Positions 1-10,000 of a DNA stretch of 44,637 nt are shown piece after piece (the stretch's first letter is position 1; each line of letters starts with the position of its first letter). This DNA comes from JADZAA01 sp039810485. GTDB lineage: Bacteria > Bacteroidota > Ignavibacteria > Kapaibacteriales > UBA961. Below the pieces are notes generated by a model. The model was not told the origin of the DNA, made no database searches, and saw only the letters and a list, made by a program, of their open reading frames with translations. The DNA lies in NCBI GenBank assembly GCA_039810485.1, contig JBDHXA010000012.1:1-44637 (forward strand), written 5' to 3'. The translations under genes and the position numbers were made by a program.

Positions 1-1556
1 TTAAACTGATTGATTGCTATATTTCCAGTTCCGGCAAAGGTTAATCCATTGCCATTCAAGCCAATGCTCGTATTCTTGTTCAATGCGCCGCCTAATTGTA
101 CTGTATCGCCGGATTTTGACAAGCCATTATTAACCGGAACTAAACTGCCAACGCTTGTCCATGATGGAGAAGCGGCTCCGTTAGATACTAATATTTGACC
201 GGGAGCGCCTATTGTTGTATAATCTAATGTACTGCCATTCGAAAATGCAACCGTTCCGGCATTGCCTACTGTGGATTTTCCTGTACCGCCATTGCTTACA
301 TTCAATATGCCCGTTACTTCCGATGAGTTCAAATTCACTGCGCCGCTTATTAAAACGCCTGTTGCAGTATTTTTTACAACTCCGGCATTGGTAAATTTGC
401 CTATCACTATATTTCCAGCATCGCCCGATTGACTTAAACGAAAATCATTAGATCCTAAACTAATAACAGTAGGACCAGTTAGAGCACCGCCAAGCCGAAC
501 GTCATTGCTTGTTTTTGTCAAACCATTTAAATAATTATTAGGACTTGGAAGATCAGCCCAAGTTAAAGTGCTGTTATTTCCTCCGGATGCAACGAGCGTT
601 TGATTCGGTCCAGGCTCCGTGGTAGGCAAAGTATATGTAATATTGTTTGATTGCGCACCTGCTTGAAATGCTGTTACTGCTGTTCCTGTTGTGCTTTGAT
701 ATTGTACTTGTGCGCCATTGCCGGCAATTCCTGATATGAGAATATTACCGCGAACTTCAAGCGTTTGGGCAGGATTCGCAGTTCCAATACCGATTTTGCC
801 TTGTCCCTCAAAAGTTAAATTATAATTGCCTAAAGCTATCCCAGTGGAAGAAGTGAGAGCACCCCCGAGACGTACAGTATTTGCGCCTCGCGTCAAACCG
901 TTTTCGAATATTAAAGGAACTTCAAAATCGCCTCCAACTCCGGGAGTTGCAAGAGTTAATGTACCTGTCCCTTGAGCGGCTTTTACCAATCCGCCAGTAG
1001 TTAAAGATGCTATATTTACACCGCCAGAACCAAGCAAGCGCAGACGCTCAATATTATTTGTACGCAAAATGAGATCAGACGCATCCTTAGTTCCCAAAAA
1101 ATTTATTATTGGATTAGTTCCGGCATTTCCTAATCGTGACCAAGACAACGAATCAAGCGTTTTTGAAAAATTCAAATCTAATGTCATGAATGGAACCCAC
1201 GCAATTCCATTGTAGTAGTAGAATCCGGCCGACAAATCTGTTTGGAATATCAACAAACCTGTCGCAGGATTGGCTATTGAATTGCGCTCGGCATGTGTCA
1301 TGCGAGGGATCAACAGACCCTTAGGAGAAGTCAGCAGTTCTTTGCTCACATCAAGAACGGCGGAATTATCCGGATTTCGCGTACCAATACCTACATTTTC
1401 CTGCTGCGCCCAAATTGGAATGGATGACAATGTAACAGCAACAGCAAAAATGGAAAATAGATTGGCTATCTTACGCCAAGAAATGAAACCCGAAGCGCTT
1501 TCTGATGCGCTGTTTCGGATACAATTCCGAAGAAATCGTAGCGACTTCATTCTCAT
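1..1556 (-). CDS. Repetitive exported fibre-like protein, 3' end outside window
   Basis: The reading frame is open on the minus strand from ATG at 1556 (alternative ATG at 1550) to the window edge, about 518 codons with no stop, so the C-terminus is missing. The N-terminus is long and basic, then has a hydrophobic stretch ending IPIWAQQ, which fits a signal peptide. It is followed by NVGIGTRNPDNSAVLDVS and by LLIPRMTHAERN, both typical of large Bacteroidota surface proteins that resemble phage tail fibres or trimeric adhesins. Three long-period repeats built on an NGLT..-N-x-V-R-LGGAL motif lie near 862-905, 489-536 and 90-136. I infer a surface fibre or adhesin. Many such proteins end in an S74-type chaperone or a sorting domain, but that end is not visible. 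A promoter-like motif lies just upstream at 1644-1674. Confidence 0.75.
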   Translation of the reverse strand, partial: MRMKSLRFLRNCIRNSASESASGFISWRKIANLFSIFAVAVTLSSIPIWAQQENVGIGTRNPDNSAVLDVSKELLTSPKGLLIPRMTHAERNSIANPATGLLIFQTDLSAGFYYYNGIAWVPFMTLDLNFSKTLDSLSWSRLGNAGTNPIINFLGTKDASDLILRTNNIERLRLLGSGGVNIASLTTGGLVKAAQGTGTLTLATPGVGGDFEVPLIFENGLTRGANTVRLGGALTSSTGIALGNYNLTFEGQGKIGIGTANPAQTLEVRGNILISGIAGNGAQVQYQSTTGTAVTAFQAGAQSNNITYTLPTTEPGPNQTLVASGGNNSTLTWADLPSPNNYLNGLTKTSNDVRLGGALTGPTVISLGSNDFRLSQSGDAGNIVIGKFTNAGVVKNTATGVLISGAVNLNSSEVTGILNVSNGGTGKSTVGNAGTVAFSNGSTLDYTTIGAPGQILVSNGAASPSWTSVGSLVPVNNGLSKSGDTVQLGGALNKNTSIGLNGNGLTFAGTGNIAINQF

Positions 1557-1643
1557 ACCTATATCTTAACTAATGTGGAAGTTCTGACTATCGTTGCACA
1601 AATGAATTAGCGCGTTTTGCAATAATTACACTTCTATGCACAC

Positions 1644-1674
1644 CAAAATTACGCCTTCAAAACAGACGAAACAA
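1644..1674 (-). promoter_or_regulatory. Bacteroidota-type promoter for the fibre-like gene
   Basis: Read on the minus strand this is TTG, a 20-base spacer and TAATTTTG, matching the Bacteroidota -33 (TTG/TTTG) and -7 (TAnnTTTG) boxes. It would give a 5' leader of about 80 bases before the ATG at 1556. Motif match only. Confidence 0.45.
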
Positions 1675-1745
1675 TACGTAGAAATACGTAATTTTATGCT
1701 TAAACATGAATTTTTACTCTCTTTTATCAACTTTTTACTCTTTTT

Positions 1746-2897
1746 ATGGCAGGTAAAACGCTGATTTCTGCCCAACGCCTGATTTTTATAGATGTATTTC
1801 GCGGTCTCGCAACGCTGTGGATGATAGAGACACATGCTGTCAATGAATTTCTATTTTCTGCTTTCAAGGATAATTCTGCATTTTCATTACTGAACATTTC
1901 CAATGGTTTTGTATCTGTTGCTTTCATCTTTTGCGCCGGCGCAGGATTTTGGCTGGCGCTTGAACGGAAGCATGAAGATTACCGTCGCTTTGGCTCAGGA
2001 TTTCGTTCATATATGCAGCGTTTATTATTTATTCTCTTGCTCGCATTTTTACTCCAAACTCCTAAGTTTTCATTGTCGAGAACACTTGATTCTTCTCATG
2101 AGGAGATTCTTCGCTTGCTTTCATGCAATGTTTTGCATTTAATTGTTTACTGTTCGCTCGCCTCGCTTTTGCTTTCAATATCCACAAACAAACTTCGAGC
2201 CATAAAGATAATTTGCGTTTTAATTTCAATACTAACTGTGTTTATCACTCCTTTTATGCGGTCTTTCGATCCATTTGCCATAATGCCAATATTTCCGGCC
2301 ACATTATTTGCAGGATCACCAGTTTCGCTTTTCCCTTTATTCCCTTGGTCTTGCTATTTCTTTGCAGGAGTGGCATCAGCAGCGTTTTTTCGAAGCGCAC
2401 AGAATAAAACCCGATTTTCTATCGCTTTGTCAATAATATCAACCATTATCATTATTTTAATTTTTTACATAAAAGACGCCTTGCACGTCTATTCGTTCAA
2501 AGATCAATGGTGGTCAATTGCTCCTGAACACACTATTTTTCGCATTGCGGGGGCATTGCTGCTATTTTCCATATTGTTTCTTTTAGAAGAAAAACTCAAA
2601 GGAAAATTTGGCAATTTATTGACAGCAGCAGGGCAAGAATCGCTCTATATTTACGTTCTGCAGGGAATTATAATTTATAGTGCAGTTGGGAGGTATCATC
2701 TCTATGATTTCCTTGGCAATAATCTGACGCCTTGGTCGGTTTCGGCGCTTATTATAGCCATAACATCATTTTGCTTAAGTACTGCAGTTTTTTGGCGTCG
2801 AATGAAGAAGATATATCCAGAAACCTCAAAGAAATACGCTCGCATCAGCTTTGTGCTTGTTCTTATTCTGTACATTGTTTTTCCTGCAAAATTTTAA
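1746..2897 (+). CDS. Membrane acyltransferase, HGSNAT/DUF1624-like
   Basis: A 383-residue polytopic membrane protein with about ten hydrophobic segments. The N-terminus (residues 11-30) reads RLIFIDVFRGLATLWMIETH, matching the start of the heparan-alpha-glucosaminide N-acetyltransferase catalytic family (R-x3-D-x2-RG-x5-M-x2-H), so His30 is the candidate acyl-transfer histidine. Family members move acetyl or similar groups across the membrane onto sugars or glycans; the acceptor here is unknown. The gene ends 9 bases before the lptF/lptG-like gene and is probably co-transcribed with it, which may suggest envelope glycolipid modification, but that is inference. DUF418 or OpgC-type acyltransferases are alternatives with similar topology. 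The ATG at 1746 follows an AT-rich leader with no clear Shine-Dalgarno site. Confidence 0.75.
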   Translation: MAGKTLISAQRLIFIDVFRGLATLWMIETHAVNEFLFSAFKDNSAFSLLNISNGFVSVAFIFCAGAGFWLALERKHEDYRRFGSGFRSYMQRLLFILLLAFLLQTPKFSLSRTLDSSHEEILRLLSCNVLHLIVYCSLASLLLSISTNKLRAIKIICVLISILTVFITPFMRSFDPFAIMPIFPATLFAGSPVSLFPLFPWSCYFFAGVASAAFFRSAQNKTRFSIALSIISTIIIILIFYIKDALHVYSFKDQWWSIAPEHTIFRIAGALLLFSILFLLEEKLKGKFGNLLTAAGQESLYIYVLQGIIIYSAVGRYHLYDFLGNNLTPWSVSALIIAITSFCLSTAVFWRRMKKIYPETSKKYARISFVLVLILYIVFPAKF

Positions 2898-2906
2898 TGC
2901 TGTTTA

Positions 2907-3989
2907 ATGAATTTGCTTGACCGTTATATACTTCGATCTGTTGTCTCAACTCTGTTTTTCAGTTTGCTTGCTCTATGCATCATTTTTGTTGTTGTAGATC
3001 TCATTGAAAACCTCGATCAATTTCTAGATCACAAAGCCAGCACTATTATCATTACCCAATATTATCTCAATTATCTTCCACAAGTATTAAAGCTGCTAAT
3101 GCCAGTGGCAATGCTTCTTGCTGCTCTTTTTGCAACTGGCCGATTGTCGAATTTAAATGAAATCACAGCGATGAAATCTGGCGGAATGAGCTTGTATCGT
3201 CTTATATTGCCGGTATTTATCTTTACCGCAATTCTCAGCGGCGCACAATTGTATTTTAATGGATGGATTGTGCCTAAAGCTAACGTGAAAAAATCCGGAA
3301 TTGAATATCGATATCTTAATCGCAGCTCTGCGGCAGGCGCTGTTTACAATCTTTATTTTCGCGAATCGCCGTTAAGAAATGTCATTATGCAATATTACGA
3401 TCCTTCTGCAAAAACCGGCAATCAAGTAGTTATCGAAGAATACAGTTCCGAACAGCATCCTCGCCTTTATAAGCGAATAGATGCACAGCGCATCTCATGG
3501 GACTCAACTCATCACATTTGGGATCTCGCTTCCTGTTCAATTCGCATAGTAGAGAGAAGCGGCTCCGTCTTCAAATATTTTGCTCACGACACTATATCGT
3601 TAGCTGTAACTCACGATGAAATAGTTGAGTTGCAACGTTCTACAGATCAGATGAATTTTGAGGAATTGCGAAACTATCTAGCGCTTCTGGAAAAGGGCGG
3701 CAAAAATATCAGAGCTTCGCTTATTGATTATTATGGTCAATGGGCATTCCCATTTTCTAATATAATTGTAGCGCTTTTTGCCGTTCCATTCGCTTCTGTT
3801 CGCAAAAAAAGCGGGCTTGCTGTCGAAATGTCTGCTGCAATGGTTGTCGCGTTTATGTATTTGGTTTTTACGAAAGTTGGTCAAACTCTTGGAATTGAAG
3901 CAAACGCAAGCGCTGCATTAGTTGGATGGGCTCCCAATCTCATTTTCTTTTTGCTTGCTTTACTTATTATCTTTCGCACCAAAAAATGA
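2907..3989 (+). CDS. LptF/LptG-family lipopolysaccharide export permease (YjgP/YjgQ)
   Basis: A 360-residue protein starting MNLLDRYILRSVVSTLFFSL, the usual LptF/LptG opening (LDRYI-x-R), followed by a long TM1 and the DLIENLDQFL segment. Three hydrophobic segments precede and three follow a periplasmic beta-jellyroll region (roughly residues 120-260), and the protein ends ALLIIFRTKK at the cytosolic face. In known LPS exporters LptF and LptG pair with the ATPase LptB2 to extract LPS from the inner membrane and pass it to LptC/LptA. No lptB, lptC or second permease is in the window; FCB genomes often keep these genes apart. It cannot be assigned as F rather than G from sequence alone. It is likely in an operon with the upstream acyltransferase (9-base gap). 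Confidence 0.9.
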   Translation: MNLLDRYILRSVVSTLFFSLLALCIIFVVVDLIENLDQFLDHKASTIIITQYYLNYLPQVLKLLMPVAMLLAALFATGRLSNLNEITAMKSGGMSLYRLILPVFIFTAILSGAQLYFNGWIVPKANVKKSGIEYRYLNRSSAAGAVYNLYFRESPLRNVIMQYYDPSAKTGNQVVIEEYSSEQHPRLYKRIDAQRISWDSTHHIWDLASCSIRIVERSGSVFKYFAHDTISLAVTHDEIVELQRSTDQMNFEELRNYLALLEKGGKNIRASLIDYYGQWAFPFSNIIVALFAVPFASVRKKSGLAVEMSAAMVVAFMYLVFTKVGQTLGIEANASAALVGWAPNLIFFLLALLIIFRTKK

Positions 3990-4002
3990 CGCTTAATTTC
4001 TA

Positions 4003-4035
4003 TTGCAAAAGGGCTGTCTTTTTTTAGTATCTTTG
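4003..4035 (+). promoter_or_regulatory. Bacteroidota promoter before the Asp-box protein
   Basis: TTG at 4003-4005, a 22-base spacer, then TATCTTTG at 4028-4035, an exact TAnnTTTG -7 box followed by CAACC. This would start transcription near 4042 and give a leader of about 70 bases to the ATG at 4111. Confidence 0.6.
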
Positions 4036-4110
4036 CAACCAGAACAATTTTAACAATTATCAAGAAACTATAATTAACGTATTGAGTTATAGTTTGATAA
4101 GGATCATGCT

Positions 4111-7023
4111 ATGAAATGGGCTTCATATCGAAATCTCTTCATATTTTTATCAAAATTTCCCTTTTTCTTTAATGCGACAGAAGCGCAAACCGCTCGATCT
4201 GACAGCTCTGATATCCAAAGAACAACGGAAATGCATCGTCGCTGGATGGAAGCGGCGCATCCTACACCTATAATAAAGTCGCGGCGCACTCCATCGCCAA
4301 AAGATATTTTCTTAGCTTCTGTTGCCCGCGTTCCATTGCTTGTCCAGACCGGCAAATCTCTTTTTCTTGATGTAAATATGATAGAGCTGGAAACTGACCA
4401 ATTGCCTGTACAAAACGAATCGTCTATCGCAGTAAATCCAACAAACCCTAAAAATCTTATTGCTTCGGCTGTTGACTACCGCGCACAATCATCAACTTGG
4501 GTGTACGTTAGTCAGGACGGAGGCAAATCTTGGAGAAATATAAACCTTGGGAAACCATTTGTAGATTGGACATCAAGCAATGATCCATCGGTGTCATTTG
4601 CAGCCGACGGCACCGGCTATCTGATGCATGGCGGCTTTGGCAATCGGAGCGTAGCAAGCCCTGAGAACGGAGTTTTTCTTGCGCGTACAAAAGACGAAGG
4701 GAAAACATGGGAGGCGCATATCCCCGTTATTCTCCATAGAGGCACACAAACTCCTGATTCAAATTTTGAAGACAAATATTACGTTCACACAGATAATTCA
4801 CCACAATCTCCTTACTTCGGAAGAGTTTACACACCGTGGAAAAGAGTTTTGGCGCGTGATTCTTCCACAACAATTGTATCGTCTTTTTCTACTGACAAGG
4901 GCAGTACTTGGAGCATTCCTACACGAGTAAGCGAGCGGCTTTCCGGGTCGTCCGAAGACACAACGTTCGGACAAAGCTTTCCGCTCATTCGCACTGGTCC
5001 TAACGGTGAAGCATATTGTTTTTGGAATTTTGGCCCTAAGCATGGCATTGGATTTTCTACATCAAACGACGGCGGCTCAACATGGAGCGCGCCTCGAATA
5101 ATTCAGCAATACTCTCCGCTTGGAGTTGCCAGACAGATTAACGAAGGAGTGCGGCATACTCTAAAAGGAGTAGTGCGTGTAGAATCTTATCCTACCGCTA
5201 TTTGCGATTTGACCAATGGGCCACGACGCGGCTGGCTTTATTTGGCTTGGGCAGCCGATTCTACTCCAAACATCTACTTTTCAAGATCAACCAATGCAGG
5301 CGCCACGTGGAGCGCCCCTAAAATTATCACCGAAACTCAGAAAAACGATCAGTTTTGGCCATGGATAGCACTTGACCCGACTAATGGCGATGTTGCCATA
5401 ATGTATTTGGACAGCCGAGATTACGATGATAATATAGGAACAAACTGCTATGTGAGTTATTCAAGCGACGGCGGAGATTCGTGGAAGGATTTGCGCGCAT
5501 CGGACGTCATGAGCGATTTGCGGCGCAATCCGTTTGCAGGCAATAACTTTGCAGGCGATTACAGCGGATGCGACTTCTATAATGGAATTATTTTCCCATC
5601 GTGGGTGGATATGCGAAACACTGCCGTTAATATCGCTGATAATGATGCTTATACTTCGGTTATGAATTTGCGCATTCCACGACCGCCCGAGCCATTTCTG
5701 GCAAAAACTCTGCCTGCTTCTCCTACAGAAATAGATGTAACGTGGACACCTCCAAAAGAGAGCGCTCTTGGCAAGCCATTGTCAGATAGTGAATTTAAGC
5801 ATATTCTTTTTCGAGACAACGTTAAAATTGCAGAATTGCCCGGCTCTGTAGCGTCATATCGCGATAAAGGTCTAACGCCATACACGCAATATTTTTATAA
5901 AATCCTCGCCGCCACGACCGCCGATACAAGCGCGCCGCGCGAATCTTCTGCATTTGCCGGCGGCTCTCGACTGCCAGGCAAGCCGCTATTGTTAGCTTCG
6001 CAGGGAAGCGACGGAAGAACTGTTCGCCTATCATTGCGCATTCCTACTCTTCGCTCTGACAGCATTACGCCTTTTGTCAATCCAAAATCGCTGATAATAT
6101 ATAGGGATAATCAAAAAGTTTCAGAATCGCCTATTTCAGTCGACGACACAGGCAAAATTGTTGTAATAACCGATACTCCTGCCGAACGCGGATGGTATCG
6201 CTACGCAGTGTCGATTATTGATGCGTCAAACCCTGCTAATGAAAGTGCTGCAACGCCGCAAATAATTCTTTATACCGGAAATGTCGCATCTGTTTTCACC
6301 GAAAATTTCGAAGCGAGTGCGAAACATTATCTTACTACCGATCAATGGAATATAACATCAAAATTTGGACACTCCTCCGCAAACTCATTAACCAATTCTC
6401 GCAATAACAGTTATAATAGCAACGCTCGAGACACCTTTACAATTTATCCGGCATTAACATCAATGCTTCGTGAATTAACTTTCTTCCACGCTGCAATTGT
6501 CCATCCTTCCGATACCTGCTTTTTGGAGCGATCTATCGACTTCGGAGCTACTTGGACTCGTCTCGGCGCATATAACAGCACCGGTTATGCTCCATGGGAA
6601 GCGGGCGAGCTAAATGCAGCCGATTGGCGCGAAGAAAAGATTGTGCTGCCGATCGCCGACACTACAATCATTCGTTTTCGGTTCAGCTCAAATTTTCGGC
6701 TTAACAGCATCGGATGGTTCATTGACGATATTTCTATTGGAGCACCGACCGGAGTAGGACAATCAACAAGTCATGAAAGTATTGCGATTTATCCCAATCC
6801 TGCTCAAAACTACTTAGTAGTTCGTCTTGAATACGACAGAGAATTTACTGTCGAAATTACTGATATGACAGGGCGTATTATCGAATTAGATCGAAACTCA
6901 ATGAGATATGCAGACAGCCATTTGACGTTGAATATTTCTGCTTTGCCAAATGGCGTTTATGGTTTGAAATGTAGTTTTGAAGACGGCTCGCGCTACGCAA
7001 CTCCGTTTGTGATATGGCGCTGA
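4111..7023 (+). CDS. Secreted Asp-box (BNR) beta-propeller and FN3 protein with T9SS C-terminal domain
   Basis: A 970-residue exported protein. The N-terminus has a signal-like hydrophobic run ending near ATEAQTA. Six Asp-box motifs (S/T-x-D-x-G-x-x-W or close) occur at about residues 133, 192, 260, 319, 393 and 451, for example SQDGGKSW and SNDGGSTW, giving a sialidase-like six-bladed propeller. An FN3-like domain follows (about 525-620), then a second Ig-like region and a jelly-roll-like segment containing FIDDISIG. The last ~85 residues hold YPNPAQNYLVV and end in a beta-rich tail, a type A T9SS sorting domain. The sialidase catalytic arginine triad and FRIP motif were not recognised, so I infer a binding or structural propeller rather than a proven glycosidase. 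It has its own promoter at 4003-4035 and ends 38 bases from the convergent gene. Confidence 0.85.
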   Translation: MKWASYRNLFIFLSKFPFFFNATEAQTARSDSSDIQRTTEMHRRWMEAAHPTPIIKSRRTPSPKDIFLASVARVPLLVQTGKSLFLDVNMIELETDQLPVQNESSIAVNPTNPKNLIASAVDYRAQSSTWVYVSQDGGKSWRNINLGKPFVDWTSSNDPSVSFAADGTGYLMHGGFGNRSVASPENGVFLARTKDEGKTWEAHIPVILHRGTQTPDSNFEDKYYVHTDNSPQSPYFGRVYTPWKRVLARDSSTTIVSSFSTDKGSTWSIPTRVSERLSGSSEDTTFGQSFPLIRTGPNGEAYCFWNFGPKHGIGFSTSNDGGSTWSAPRIIQQYSPLGVARQINEGVRHTLKGVVRVESYPTAICDLTNGPRRGWLYLAWAADSTPNIYFSRSTNAGATWSAPKIITETQKNDQFWPWIALDPTNGDVAIMYLDSRDYDDNIGTNCYVSYSSDGGDSWKDLRASDVMSDLRRNPFAGNNFAGDYSGCDFYNGIIFPSWVDMRNTAVNIADNDAYTSVMNLRIPRPPEPFLAKTLPASPTEIDVTWTPPKESALGKPLSDSEFKHILFRDNVKIAELPGSVASYRDKGLTPYTQYFYKILAATTADTSAPRESSAFAGGSRLPGKPLLLASQGSDGRTVRLSLRIPTLRSDSITPFVNPKSLIIYRDNQKVSESPISVDDTGKIVVITDTPAERGWYRYAVSIIDASNPANESAATPQIILYTGNVASVFTENFEASAKHYLTTDQWNITSKFGHSSANSLTNSRNNSYNSNARDTFTIYPALTSMLRELTFFHAAIVHPSDTCFLERSIDFGATWTRLGAYNSTGYAPWEAGELNAADWREEKIVLPIADTTIIRFRFSSNFRLNSIGWFIDDISIGAPTGVGQSTSHESIAIYPNPAQNYLVVRLEYDREFTVEITDMTGRIIELDRNSMRYADSHLTLNISALPNGVYGLKCSFEDGSRYATPFVIWR

Positions 7024-7061
7024 CCGGCATATTTAACAAGTGTTTTTGAAAATGTTGTTTG

Positions 7062-10000
7062 CTATTGTGCGCCCGCTTTTTGCACATGCTCAAAATACTG
7101 TCGAATAAGGACTTCGTAATCCTTTGTGTAACCTTGCTTTACAGAGCGAAGTAATTCTTGGAGCGCCCTTGTTTTGCCTTCTTGTGTTGATAAATCGAGC
7201 AAAGCAGGGCTTTTACGCTGCTGGTCAACTCCAGAGCGACTTTCGCGACGATTTTCATAATCCCGTTCATTCATAGAGCGCGTTGCATCAAGCAAGCGCG
7301 AAAGTATTCTCTCTTGTCGTCTGCGAGTTTCAGGTGTGATATTGCCGCTTTGCAAATCGCTGACAATTTCCTTCATTTCTTCAGCAATTTTATTCAGATC
7401 GCCTAACGCTTTTTTATTGCCACTTTTGTCGGTTTGCTCTTTTGCCAATTCTTCAAGTGCTTTTTGAGCGCGGCCCTGCTCTTTTGCAATACGGCCTAAT
7501 TCTGCTTGCTGCTGCGAATTTGGCTGCCCTTGATCTCCCATTTGCTGCATAGAATTATTTATTCCCTGCTGCTGTCCAGCCAATTGTTGCAGCCGTTGCA
7601 TAAAACCTCCTGGTCCGCCGCTGCCTGACTGCTCTCCGCCGGGATTATCGCTTTGACCTTCGCCTTGACCTTGGCCTTCGCCCTGCATTTTTGCCATTGC
7701 ATCCTGCATTGCCATTACAGAGCGATTCATGGCACCCATTGCCTCGCCTTGTGCATTTGCCGCTGCACGAGCATTTCTATTAACGAGCTGTTCTCCGGCT
7801 TCCTGCATTTGTTGAAGCGCATCGCCCATTTCTTTTGCCATTTGTGGAGTAACCGACATGCTTTTTTGGGCTAATTGCATCATTTGGCCTGCCACATTTT
7901 GCATGTGTTCGCGAAGTTGCTGCTGCTCTTGAGCATTTTTTGCAAATTGATTGGAATTTGGATCCATTTCACGCGATTTCTGACTCAATTCTTCCTGACG
8001 TTTCGAGAGTTCGGTCAAATCATTCATTGATTTCTGCATTTGACGCATTGCCTCTCGATTCATATTCTTTTTCATTTCTTTCTTCATCCGTTTCATTTGC
8101 TTCGTGAAATTTTGCATTTTCTGCGAGGCGCTTTTCTGGCTTTTCTGCGATTTTTGCATGTCGCCTTGCTCGGCTTGCTCTTGGGCGTCTTTCATATCCT
8201 GCGCTGTTTGCTTCTCGTCAAGCTCTTGCTTCGCCTTATCTAACTCATTCAATGGCATATTCTTGCCAATTTCCTTCATCAAACTTTCCAAATCTTTGAT
8301 CTCTTGCGACATGGATTTCATATCATTATTGAGCGACTCTTGCTTTTTGCTTATCTCATCGCGCTGCTGCTTATTGTTCGGGTTTGCATTTTCTGTTTGC
8401 TTGGCCAAATCTTCCTGCTTTTGCGATAAATCCTCTGCTCTTTTTGTCAAAGCGTCCACTTTCTGCTCGGCCTGCAATCGTTTGAGTAAATTAATTGTCC
8501 GCTCAATGTTCTTTTTGAATTGCTCCTCGTTAAACTGATAATTCTTCATGGCTTGCTGCAATTGCTCCGGCGTCATCTGCTGCATTGCCTTTTGCATTTG
8601 CTCCATTGCTTTGCGAAGCTCCGGCGATTCAACTTGCTTCATCAGCTTTTGCAATTCCATGTATTTCTGCATTGTTTCAGGTGATAAAGCATTATTCTCT
8701 CGAAGTTTTTCGGCAGTTTCTTCCAATTGTCTGCTTGTTTCCTCCACTTTGTTGCGCAGTTCTTCGTGCTTTTTCAAAGCGCCTTCCAATTTCTTTTTGT
8801 CTTTCCAATCTGCCGTTTGATTTTTCCGCAATTCTCGGTTTACTTCTTCCATATCCTTGCGAAGTTCTTCGGCTTGCTTGGCTACTTTTTCCAATTCCTT
8901 AACAGCTTGGTCTTGCGATTTATCGGCTTGTTTCAATACTTCGTCGAGCGAGGGCAGCCGAACGGACAGTATTGAAGTTTTTGCAGATTTAGGTCCGGTA
9001 ATTCGGTCATTATCAGTAACTTCGACATAAAACTCGAATCTGTCTCCGGGCGATATGTTCGCTTTATTTACATCCCATAAATAAGAAATTTCGGCGGTAA
9101 GCTCTGATGAGGAAAAAGGTATCGGAACCGAAGTAAAACTTTTAGCTGGAAGCGCATAGCGCGATTCAGCCAAACGGTAATATAACTTGAGTGATGAAAA
9201 TCCATAATCATCGGCTATGGCTATTGTCATTGGCAAAATCGCTTTTTCGCTTATCTGCGCATCGCTCGTTGGCTCCAACAATGATATCGTTGGCGGCCCA
9301 TCGCTCATCGCTATAATTTTATAATGAATAGGAGCGTCATTTGTTTGCCCGTCCGTATCATGCAGACGAATATAATATTCTCCTGACTGGTGTATTGCAA
9401 AAGTCCCTTCTCCTTGCTGTCCAGATAGTTTCATGGGAACAATTGTGCTGTCAATACGTTTCGATGATTTTTCAGCGCTGTCTGCCGGTTGCACATTATA
9501 ATGCAGTATAACTATTTCAGCAGCAGCAATCTGCTTATTTGATGCTGCGACAAGTTCAACTTGCGAGCCGCGAAGCGCGCTTATATCGGCAGTTTGCTCA
9601 TCAATTGGTCGAGTGCCCAATCGTGTGTATGATGGATATGTCAATTTGCCTGACAAAGAGCGCAAAAGAGGGCGATCTATCACGATTATATGTCCGTGTT
9701 CAGTCTCGACTGTCGAGCCGATCCACGGCGACTCTGCGTAAAATTCCACTGATCTTTTCAAAGAACTGATAACGTAGCGATAAATGCCTGATGTATCGAG
9801 CCGAATAGTGTAAGGATCATAAATCTCTTGCTTTTCTTCGCGAATATGGAGAGTGATCGAAGCAGGCGGAACACCGGTCGCACGAATCACAATGGTGGTT
9901 TGCTCGCCTCGCAACTTTGTTTGCTCTTTGGTCTCAAGGTGCAAAGCGAATGGAGCAGGCGGCAAAAATGATTGATTGTAATGAATTATACGATATAAGG

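Noticed and set aside
4111..7023. Annotation as an active sialidase
   Set aside because: Asp boxes are present, but the FRIP motif and arginine triad could not be identified, so only a propeller fold is claimed.
7653..8975. Several overlapping plus-strand ORFs rich in Phe, Cys and Leu
   Set aside because: They are antisense to the Q/E/K-rich coiled coil of the DUF4175-like gene, and their composition is the complement of that bias.
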